Shown piece after piece: positions 1 to 5,190 of a stretch of DNA of 8,917 bases. Made by a program: the position numbers and the translations under genes. Origin of the DNA: Rhodoferax sp. (GTDB lineage: Bacteria; Pseudomonadota; Gammaproteobacteria; Burkholderiales; Burkholderiaceae_C); assembly GCA_020048255.1 (NCBI GenBank), contig JAIFMR010000006.1, positions 1 to 8,917 of the forward strand. The letters run 5' to 3'. How positions within the stretch are numbered: position 1 is the first letter of the stretch; every line of letters starts with the position of its first letter. The notes under the pieces were generated by a model. The model saw only the letters and a program-made list of their open reading frames with translations. It was not told the origin of the DNA and made no database searches.

Positions 1-79
1 GCGCCGATTCGCGCACCCGGTTCATCTCTTCAAGAGTACCGCTGAACACGTGCCCCGTGACGCCGTAGACTGAAAACAC
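1..79 (-). CDS. 5' end of an unrecognised protein gene (partial, runs off left edge)
   Basis: Only 26 codons are visible, reading MFSVYGVTGHVFSGTLEEMN and then RVRESA, with no stop before the window edge. The start chosen is GTG at 79-77. It is preceded on the minus strand by a strong AAGGAG ribosome binding site with a 6-nt spacer (about 86-91), which is the main reason to believe the gene. An in-frame ATG at 25-23 is a weaker alternative with no comparable site. The peptide is not a signal sequence or a membrane segment. I do not recognise the family and assign no function. It lies downstream of the TerC-family gene on the same strand, with a hairpin between them, so it may or may not be co-transcribed with it. 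Confidence 0.55.
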   Translation of the reverse strand, partial: MFSVYGVTGHVFSGTLEEMNRVRESA

Positions 80-124
80 CCGTTGCTCCTTTAAATAAAC
101 CTAAAAAAATGGTTCAAGGATTGA

Positions 125-170
125 GACGCAAACTCCCGCCAGACAACCGATGCTGGCAGGGCGTTGCGTC
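125..170 (-). terminator. Two-part stem-loop just after the TerC-family stop codon
   Basis: GACGCAA (125-131) pairs with TTGCGTC (164-170). Inside this, CCCGCCAG (135-142) pairs with CTGGCAGGG (153-161) with one bulged A, around a 10-nt loop. The structure starts 3 nt after the stop codon of the TerC-family gene. No T-run follows directly on the minus strand; seven Ts appear only about 18 nt beyond the stem. It is therefore a weak intrinsic terminator, or an RNA-stabilising or processing hairpin between terC and the next gene. Confidence 0.45.
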
Positions 171-172
171 GC

Positions 173-1132
173 TCACCCCTTGGATTGGGCCTTGGCTGTG
201 TGCACACTCAGAAGCATGGTCAGGGCCAGAATCCCAACCACCACGCCCAGCGAGAACAACACCGGAATTTTGTAGAAATCAACGATACACATCTTGGTTC
301 CGATGAACACCAGAATCACTGCCAGGCCGTAGTTCAGCAAGTGGAACTTGTTGGCCACCGCTGCCAGCAAGAAGTACATCGCGCGCAAACCCAAAATGGC
401 AAACACATTGCTGGTCAGCACGATGAACGGATCGCTGGTGATGGCAAAAATGGCCGGAATGGAGTCCACCGCAAAAATGACGTCTGTCAGTGCAACCATG
501 CAGACCACCATGAAGAGCGGCGTGGCAATGCGTTTGCCGTTTTCCACCGTCCAGAACTTCTCGCCGTCGTAGCTTTTGCTCACATGCATGAACTTGCGCA
601 GCAGCTTGAGAGCCGGGTTGTCGTCCAGATCTGCTTCGTGGTCAGCGGCCAGCCACATCTTGATGCCGGTCAGAATCAGGAAGGCGCCAAACACATACAA
701 AATCCAATGAAACTGGGCCAGCAGCCAGCCGCCCACCAAAATCATGATGGAGCGCAACACGATGGCGCCAATGATGCCGATCATCAGCACCCGCTTCTGA
801 TACTGCGTGGGCACCGCAAAGTAGGTGAAGATCATCAGGAACAAGAAGATGTTGTCCACCGCCAGTGATTTTTCAATCAGATAGCCAGTCAAAAACTCCA
901 ACGATTTGGTGTTGGCGATCTCGCTTGACCCGGTGCTGTCTTTGACTGCCCACCAGAACAGGCCGTTGAACAGAAAGCTCAAAGCAATCCAGACCATGGA
1001 CCAGTTCAGAGCCTCTTTGACACCAATGTCGTGAGAGCCCTGTTTTTTGAGCACGACAAAGTCAATGAACAGCGACACCAGCACGATGCCGACAAAAGTG
1101 GCCCAAAGCCACAGGGGTGCAATTGTTTGCAT
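173..1132 (-). CDS. TerC family integral membrane protein (Alx-like, probable metal ion transporter)
   Basis: This 319-residue inner-membrane protein belongs to the TerC/Alx family, whose studied members move or sense metal ions, notably manganese export. Hydrophobic segments run through the protein at about residues 5-27, 43-62, 79-104, 115-136, 141-161, 203-230, 236-259, 266-285 and 290-310. The family's acidic membrane motifs are visible as EKSLAVDN (87-94) and TDVIFAVDSIPA (216-227), whose Asp residues are thought to bind the ion. A charged cytoplasmic loop lies at about 163-200. The start is ATG at 1132-1130, preceded by GAGG with 5-nt spacing. An in-frame upstream start adds 27 residues that look non-coding. 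The length is normal for Alx-type members. Alx homologues often have a manganese riboswitch (yybP-ykoY), but I could not recognise one in the leader. The exact ion is not deducible from sequence. Confidence 0.9.
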   Translation of the reverse strand: MQTIAPLWLWATFVGIVLVSLFIDFVVLKKQGSHDIGVKEALNWSMVWIALSFLFNGLFWWAVKDSTGSSEIANTKSLEFLTGYLIEKSLAVDNIFLFLMIFTYFAVPTQYQKRVLMIGIIGAIVLRSIMILVGGWLLAQFHWILYVFGAFLILTGIKMWLAADHEADLDDNPALKLLRKFMHVSKSYDGEKFWTVENGKRIATPLFMVVCMVALTDVIFAVDSIPAIFAITSDPFIVLTSNVFAILGLRAMYFLLAAVANKFHLLNYGLAVILVFIGTKMCIVDFYKIPVLFSLGVVVGILALTMLLSVHTAKAQSKG

Positions 1133-1212
1133 ATCAACCTCAAAAAATGATGAATTCAAGCCTTGCTGGTTGAGCAGCGGTTGTGAATCTTCATGACCCA
1201 CACAACGCAGCA

Positions 1213-1320
1213 CTCAGGCCAAACATGATCCCAGTAACAAAGAAGCGTATTTTTCCTGATAAATGGGTTTTTCAGGTTCGTAAAAAATGGAATGTCATAA
1301 CGTATTTTTTTGCTTCCTGA
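1213..1320. promoter_or_regulatory. Divergent intergenic region with repeated CGTATTTTT and CCTGA/TCAGG elements
   Basis: The 273 bp between the TerC-family and DUF2062 genes is AT-rich and must carry both promoters. CGTATTTTT occurs twice in the same orientation (1246-1254 and 1301-1309), each followed by CCTGA, directly in one case (1255-1259) and after 6 nt in the other (1316-1320). The complement TCAGG occurs at 1214-1218 and 1272-1276. The CCTGA/TCAGG elements therefore alternate in orientation, and 1255-1276 forms a short inverted repeat. This could be an operator array or small hairpins. I could not place convincing -35/-10 boxes. Confidence 0.35.
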
Positions 1321-1373
1321 GCTGCATCCCCTGGGGCAACATGGCAACCTTGTCACAAGAAAGGTGAGCAACC

Positions 1374-1409
1374 ATGACTTTGAAAACAGATCACAGGTGC
1401 TGTACATGA
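1374..1409 (+). CDS. Possible 11-aa leader peptide (MTLKTDHRCCT) overlapping the DUF2062 start
   Basis: An ATG at 1374 follows AAAGGTGA with suitable spacing and opens an 11-codon frame, MTLKTDHRCCT. It ends at TGA 1407-1409, overlapping the downstream ATG at 1406 as ATGA. The ribosome binding site here is better than the one in front of the DUF2062 start, and the overlap is the classic geometry for translational coupling. The peptide has two adjacent Cys codons next to its stop. I know of no conserved leader of this kind, and it may be chance. Confidence 0.35.
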   Translation: MTLKTDHRCCT

Positions 1410-1921
1410 CACGCCCGGCAGCACGGTGGCTGGACCGGTTCGGCCAGTCATTGCCTACCCGCGAGACGCTGGCTGCGCATCCCTGGCTGCAGCCGGTGGC
1501 AGACCGACTGCTGGACCCCCAGCTTTGGCGCCTGCAACACGAAGCGGTGGCGCGCGGCGTGGCGGTTGGCACGTTTTGGGCCTTTGTCATTCCGGTGGCC
1601 CAAATTGTGGCAGCCACCGCTCATTGCACTTGGTGGCGTGCCAACATACCCGCCGCCGCCGCCATGACGATGCTGACCAACCCGCTGACGATTGGTTTCT
1701 GGCTGTGGTTGGCCTACCAAACGGGCGCAAGGGTCATGGGTGAGCCCTTGGCAGGCTCCGCACCCATCGGTGAGGGCACCATGTCTTGGGTGACTGAGTT
1801 TGGTTGGCCTACCGTCTTGGGTATGGGCATGTTCGCGGTGGGTGGTGCTGCCCTGGGGTATGTCGGCGTCAAACTCATTTGGCGTTTGCGGATTTGGATC
1901 AAGCGGCGCAGGTACCGATGA
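1406..1921 (+). CDS. DUF2062 domain-containing membrane protein
   Basis: This 171-residue protein belongs to the DUF2062 family of small proteobacterial membrane proteins of unknown function. The conserved blocks are visible: ARGVAVGTFWAFVIPVAQ (about 49-66) and NIPAAAAMTMLTNPLT (80-95), with the family's paired Asn-Pro motifs. Predicted membrane segments lie at about 52-72, 83-105 and 134-158. The C-terminal tail is basic (RLRIWIKRRRYR) and probably cytoplasmic. The start is ATG at 1406, with a modest AGGT site about 7 nt upstream. GTG at 1397 and a longer TTG-started frame from 1310 are alternatives, but the added residues do not look like protein. It may be translationally coupled to the 11-codon leader. 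It is transcribed away from the TerC-family gene. Confidence 0.85.
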   Translation: MTRPAARWLDRFGQSLPTRETLAAHPWLQPVADRLLDPQLWRLQHEAVARGVAVGTFWAFVIPVAQIVAATAHCTWWRANIPAAAAMTMLTNPLTIGFWLWLAYQTGARVMGEPLAGSAPIGEGTMSWVTEFGWPTVLGMGMFAVGGAALGYVGVKLIWRLRIWIKRRRYR

Positions 1922-1938
1922 GTGACCGTGCCTCACTT

Positions 1939-1965
1939 GCCGGGTTCAACCATGCCCGACTTTTT
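1939..1965 (+). terminator. Candidate intrinsic terminator after the DUF2062 gene
   Basis: GCCGGG (1939-1944) can pair with CCCGAC (1955-1960), with one mismatch, across a short loop. TTTTT (1961-1965) follows at once. It lies 18 nt after the DUF2062 stop codon. The stem is short, so this is moderate evidence only. Confidence 0.45.
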
Positions 1966-2034
1966 GGGGTGCGACCGGTGTCTATTTTGTTCAGTAATTT
2001 CCGAAGTATGCATCCTTAATTCACTGCTTTTATA

Positions 2035-2090
2035 AGTGGCTTTGGCCACCTATTCTTACGTATGTTCTTTCATTTACAGGAGATATTCAG
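2035..2090 (+). promoter_or_regulatory. 5' leader of the Tim44-like gene: short hairpin and strong ribosome binding site
   Basis: GTGGC (2036-2040) and GCCAC (2045-2049) form a perfect 5-bp stem with a 4-nt loop upstream of the Tim44-like gene. CAGGAGA (2078-2083) then gives a strong Shine-Dalgarno sequence about 7 nt before ATG 2091, which settles the start. A TTTATAAG stretch just before the hairpin (about 2029-2036) could be a -10 element, but I found no matching -35 box. Confidence 0.4.
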
Positions 2091-3011
2091 ATGAAGAAGT
2101 TTCTTTCGATGCTGGCCGTGGTATTCACCGTGGGCCTGTCAACCGTGGCCATGGACGCCGAAGCGGCCAAGCGCATGGGTTCTGGCAAATCCGTTGGCAC
2201 ACAACGTCAGGCCACAGCCGATAAAGCACCGGCAACGGCCACGCCAGCTGCTGCTGCCACACCGGCTGCGGCCGGCGGCGCAGCAGCAGCGCCCTCGCGC
2301 TCATGGATGGGGCCGGTGGCAGGACTCGCCGCAGGTCTGGGCATTGCCGCTCTGGCATCGCACCTGGGTTTTGGCGATGAATTGGCTTCCATGCTGATGA
2401 TCGGCTTGCTGGCGGCTGCCATCATGGTGGCTATTGGCTTTGTGATGCGCAAGCGCGCGGCAGCCCGTCAGCCTGGCGCGGCGCGTTCAGGTGGCATGCA
2501 ATACACCCCGGTGGGTGCTGGCCCTGCAGGGCAGCCAACACCAGCTTATGAAGTGTCTATGCCTGCTGGTGGTGGGTCGACCATAGGTTCGGGCATCGGT
2601 TCGACACTGGGCGCAGGTGCGGCGGGTGCCAAGCGGATTCCAGCTGACTTTGATGTGGCCGGGTTTGAGCGCCATGCCAAGGTGAACTTTATCCGCCTGC
2701 AAGCCGCCCATGATGCGGGTGACCTGGATGACATCCGTCAGTTCACAACACCTGAAATGTTTGCCGAGTTGTCCATGGACATGGTCGAGCGTGGGCAGGC
2801 CACTCTTAAAAACGAGGTGCTGAGCATCAGCGCCGAGGTGATCGAGGTGGACGAAGATGCCCAGCGCTACCTGGTGAGCGTACGCTTTAGTGGCGAGATT
2901 CGGGACAACAGTGGTGACCCTGCTGAGACGTTTGACGAGATCTGGCACCTGACCAAGTCCCGCCAGGGTGACCAGGGTTGGGCACTGGCTGGCATTCAAC
3001 AAATGGGCTGA
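2091..3011 (+). CDS. Tim44-like domain-containing exported/membrane protein
   Basis: This is a 306-residue protein with a bacterial Tim44-like domain. Residues 1-25 form a signal peptide (MKKF, hydrophobic core, possible cut after DAEA at 22-25). Residues 26-70 are an Ala/Pro/Thr-rich low-complexity linker. Two hydrophobic segments follow (about 73-94 and 99-118), the second ending in the basic stop MRKRAAAR. A Gly-rich linker runs to about 180, and the folded Tim44-like domain occupies about 184-306, with FERHAKVNFIRLQAAHDAGD and a C-terminal EIWHLTKS segment. In mitochondria Tim44 tethers Hsp70 at the import channel. The bacterial homologues share only the C-terminal domain and their role is not established, so no import function should be inferred. 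Length and layout are typical of betaproteobacterial members. The gene faces the deaminase gene convergently, with 2 bp between the stop codons. Confidence 0.85.
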   Translation: MKKFLSMLAVVFTVGLSTVAMDAEAAKRMGSGKSVGTQRQATADKAPATATPAAAATPAAAGGAAAAPSRSWMGPVAGLAAGLGIAALASHLGFGDELASMLMIGLLAAAIMVAIGFVMRKRAAARQPGAARSGGMQYTPVGAGPAGQPTPAYEVSMPAGGGSTIGSGIGSTLGAGAAGAKRIPADFDVAGFERHAKVNFIRLQAAHDAGDLDDIRQFTTPEMFAELSMDMVERGQATLKNEVLSISAEVIEVDEDAQRYLVSVRFSGEIRDNSGDPAETFDEIWHLTKSRQGDQGWALAGIQQMG

Positions 3012-3013
3012 GA

Positions 3014-4453
3014 CTAAACACCGCCTGTCAGAGTGAGGGCGAGTCTGTTATGCCGCTCAATCAGTGGCCCCAGTTCCACGGTGGTGAGTTGCCCCTGGCG
3101 CACCACCACCCGGCCATGGACCACGGTGTAGGCCGCCTGCGGGCTGGCGCACAGCACCAGGGCACCTACCGGGTCGTGCACGGCGCCCCCGGCAAATGCC
3201 AGCGTGTTCAGATTAAACAGGGCCAGATCGGCACACATACCCACTGCCAGGTGACCAATGTCGCTGCGCCCCAAGACCTGGGCACCACCCCGGGTGGCCA
3301 TTGACAGGGCGTCGCGCGCGGTCATCTCCGCAGGACCCAAATCGCAGCCGAAAAATGTGCGTTTCCTGCCCGCGGCATCGGTGCGCACCTCTGGGGCTTG
3401 CATGGCGCGGCCGACACGGGCCAGCAGCAGGGCTTGCCTGGCCTCGTTCACCATGTGAGCGGCATCGTTACTGGCGCTGCCGTCTACACCCAGCCCTACA
3501 GGCACGCCAGCGTCAAGCATCTGGCGAATCGGTGCGATGCCCGATGACAGGCGCATATTGCTGCACGGGCAGTGCGCCACGCCGGTGCGGGTGGCGGCAA
3601 ACAGGCTGATGCCCTCCACATCGAGCTTGACGCAGTGGGCGTGCCACACGTCAGCACCCAACCAGCCTAGGTCTTGCGCGTACTGGGTGGGGGTGCATTT
3701 AAATTTTTCTTGGGTGTAGGCCAGGTCATGGTCGTTTTCGGCAAGGTGAGTGTGCAGACGCACACCGTAGCTGCGTGCCAGCAGGGCCGACTGGCGCATC
3801 AGGTCTTGACTGACACTGAAAGGCGAACAGGGCGCCACCGCCACATTCACCATGGCCCCATGGGCCTTGTCGTGCCAGGTTTCGATCAGGCGCTGGGTGT
3901 CTTTCAGGATGAAGTCTTCGTTTTCGACCACTGCATCGGGCGGCAGCCCGCCCTGACTTTGACCCACACTCATGCTGCCTCGGCTAGCGACAAAACGCAT
4001 GCCGATCTGCTGCGCCGCTTCAATGCTGTCGTCCAGACGCACGCCGTTGGGGTAAATGTACAAGTGGTCGCTGCTGGTGGTGCAGCCACTCAACAACAGT
4101 TCGGCCATCGCCACCTGGGTGCTGACCCGAACCATCTCGGGCGTCAATCCCGCCCAAATCGGGTACAGGCCACGCAGCCAGCCAAACAACTCGGCGTTTT
4201 GCACCTGAGGGATGGCGCGGGTGAGCGACTGAGTCATGTGGTGGTGCGTGTTGATCAGGCCCGGGGTCACCAAATGGCCACGGGCGTCAATCACCTCATC
4301 AGCCGTCTGGGGCAGATCGGCAGCGGGGCCAATCGCCTCAATCCGATGTCCGTGGACCAAGATGGACGCGTCACGCAGTTCGTGGGCTAGCTGGGGTGAA
4401 GCGTGATCAAAGGTGGCAATGCAGCGAGCGTTATGGATGAGCAGGGTGTTCAT
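3014..4453 (-). CDS. 8-oxoguanine deaminase (amidohydrolase superfamily)
   Basis: This is a 479-residue cytosolic, probably zinc-dependent amidohydrolase. It most resembles 8-oxoguanine deaminase (EC 3.5.4.32), which releases ammonia from 8-oxoguanine to give urate. The superfamily metal site is visible: HxH in LINTHHHM (H70, H72), HTHLAEN (H236, E239), WHAHC (H273) and GVDGSASND (D324). The N-terminal small domain (about 1-65) and the C-terminal return of the beta sandwich (GMCADLALFNL, about 405-415, onward) are also complete. The start is ATG at 4453-4451, which fits the family N-terminus (MNTLLIHNA). There is no clear Shine-Dalgarno sequence. A GTG start at 4498 would add 15 unlikely residues. 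It is divergent from a Crp/Fnr regulator and shares a 113-bp promoter region containing an FNR-type site. Related guanine, isocytosine or S-adenosylhomocysteine-type deaminases are the alternatives; its position near xanthine dehydrogenase genes supports a purine substrate. Confidence 0.85.
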   Translation of the reverse strand: MNTLLIHNARCIATFDHASPQLAHELRDASILVHGHRIEAIGPAADLPQTADEVIDARGHLVTPGLINTHHHMTQSLTRAIPQVQNAELFGWLRGLYPIWAGLTPEMVRVSTQVAMAELLLSGCTTSSDHLYIYPNGVRLDDSIEAAQQIGMRFVASRGSMSVGQSQGGLPPDAVVENEDFILKDTQRLIETWHDKAHGAMVNVAVAPCSPFSVSQDLMRQSALLARSYGVRLHTHLAENDHDLAYTQEKFKCTPTQYAQDLGWLGADVWHAHCVKLDVEGISLFAATRTGVAHCPCSNMRLSSGIAPIRQMLDAGVPVGLGVDGSASNDAAHMVNEARQALLLARVGRAMQAPEVRTDAAGRKRTFFGCDLGPAEMTARDALSMATRGGAQVLGRSDIGHLAVGMCADLALFNLNTLAFAGGAVHDPVGALVLCASPQAAYTVVHGRVVVRQGQLTTVELGPLIERHNRLALTLTGGV

Positions 4454-4517
4454 GAGGGTAAGCGGGCTTTTGATGGCTGTTGTTGCCGATGATCGCACAG
4501 CGAATTTTTACGATAAG

Positions 4518-4531
4518 TTGATCTTGCTCAA
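4518..4531. promoter_or_regulatory. FNR-type binding site TTGATCTTGCTCAA
   Basis: The sequence matches 9 of the 10 fixed positions of the FNR/ANR/DNR consensus (TTGAT, 4 nt, ATCAA) and contains the perfect dyad TTGA-N6-TCAA. Its centre is 71.5 bp upstream of the deaminase ATG and 42.5 bp upstream of the regulator ATG. At that distance it could activate the deaminase promoter and overlap the regulator's own promoter. TTGATC could serve as a -35 box, with a poor TGTAAG -10 about 19 bp further on. Binding is inferred. Confidence 0.6.
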
Positions 4532-4566
4532 GGTCAGCCCCTTGTAAGCGCGGCAAAGTGCGGGTC

Positions 4567-5190
4567 ATGTTTTCAGTCCACACCATCGATCCAGCGGCCC
4601 AGATTCATAACGTTGCCCGTGGGCAAATTTTGCTGCGACGTGGTGTCAACGTGAGCCAAGTGAGCTACATTGAATCGGGCCGGGTGGCACTCGGTGTCAT
4701 GGAAGCCGGGGTCATGGAGCATCAAATCGGCGTGCTGGAAGGGCCATGTTGGCTGGATGCCAGTTCGGTGGTGCTGAACCTACCGCACTTGGTCGATGCC
4801 GTGGCCGACTCGCTCTTGCAGTTGCGTCATGTAAGCATCGGTGATTTTCGCCAAGCCATTGCTGACATGCCAGTATCGGCCCAAGCCGTGCTGACCGATG
4901 TGGCTATGGCGCATCGCCGGCAAACCGAGTTTGCCGTCAGCCGTCTGGCCAAGGACGCCGAGGCGCGCTGTGCCGAATGGTTGCTGAGTCATGCTCACTC
5001 GGGTGAGCAAGGCGTGATGGCGGTGGAGTTGCAGCAACGCAAGCGCAGCATTGCCGCACAACTGGGCATTGCCCCGGAAACCTTCTCGCGCGTGCTGCGT
5101 CATTTGCGTGAGCAAAGCCTGATCAGCGGGTCAGGCCGGGTGCTCAACCTGGTTGACCCCAGCGCTTTGCGCTCCTTGGCTGGCGTTTAG
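4567..5190 (+). CDS. Crp/Fnr family transcriptional regulator
   Basis: This is a 207-residue DNA-binding regulator with an N-terminal cyclic-nucleotide-binding-like beta barrel (about 10-95), a long dimerisation helix and a C-terminal winged helix-turn-helix of the Crp type (about 155-190). In the recognition helix, PETFSRVLRHL has the Glu-x-x-Ser-Arg pattern that FNR uses to read TTGAT. Only two cysteines are present (GPCWLD and EARCAEW), so an FNR-type iron-sulfur cluster is not expected. The cAMP-binding motif of Crp is also absent. The ligand is unknown; heme or nitric oxide sensing as in DNR, or a purine-related signal, are guesses. The start is ATG 4567; GTG 4558 adds three residues. 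Neither has a good ribosome binding site. The gene is divergent from the deaminase, has the FNR-type box just upstream, and ends convergently on xdhB with overlapping stop codons (5187-5190). Confidence 0.85.
   Translation: MFSVHTIDPAAQIHNVARGQILLRRGVNVSQVSYIESGRVALGVMEAGVMEHQIGVLEGPCWLDASSVVLNLPHLVDAVADSLLQLRHVSIGDFRQAIADMPVSAQAVLTDVAMAHRRQTEFAVSRLAKDAEARCAEWLLSHAHSGEQGVMAVELQQRKRSIAAQLGIAPETFSRVLRHLREQSLISGSGRVLNLVDPSALRSLAGV

Noticed and set aside
164..868. Long open frame on the plus strand, opposite the TerC-family gene
   Set aside because: It lies antisense to a clear membrane protein gene. Its His/Gln-rich composition is what antisense reading of such a gene gives, and no ribosome binding site supports it.
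1133..1320. Possible yybP-ykoY manganese riboswitch in the leader of the TerC-family gene
   Set aside because: I looked for the conserved GGGGAGUAG and CAACAUACU-type segments on the minus strand and could not find them. A covariance-model search (Rfam RF00080) would settle it.
1918..2019. 33-codon frame starting at an ATGA overlap with the DUF2062 stop
   Set aside because: The overlap is suggestive, but there is no recognisable motif and the candidate terminator hairpin lies inside the frame. More likely it is non-coding.
3674..4390. 238-codon open frame on the plus strand, opposite the deaminase gene
   Set aside because: It is an antisense shadow of conserved amidohydrolase sequence with atypical His/Gln/Val-rich composition.
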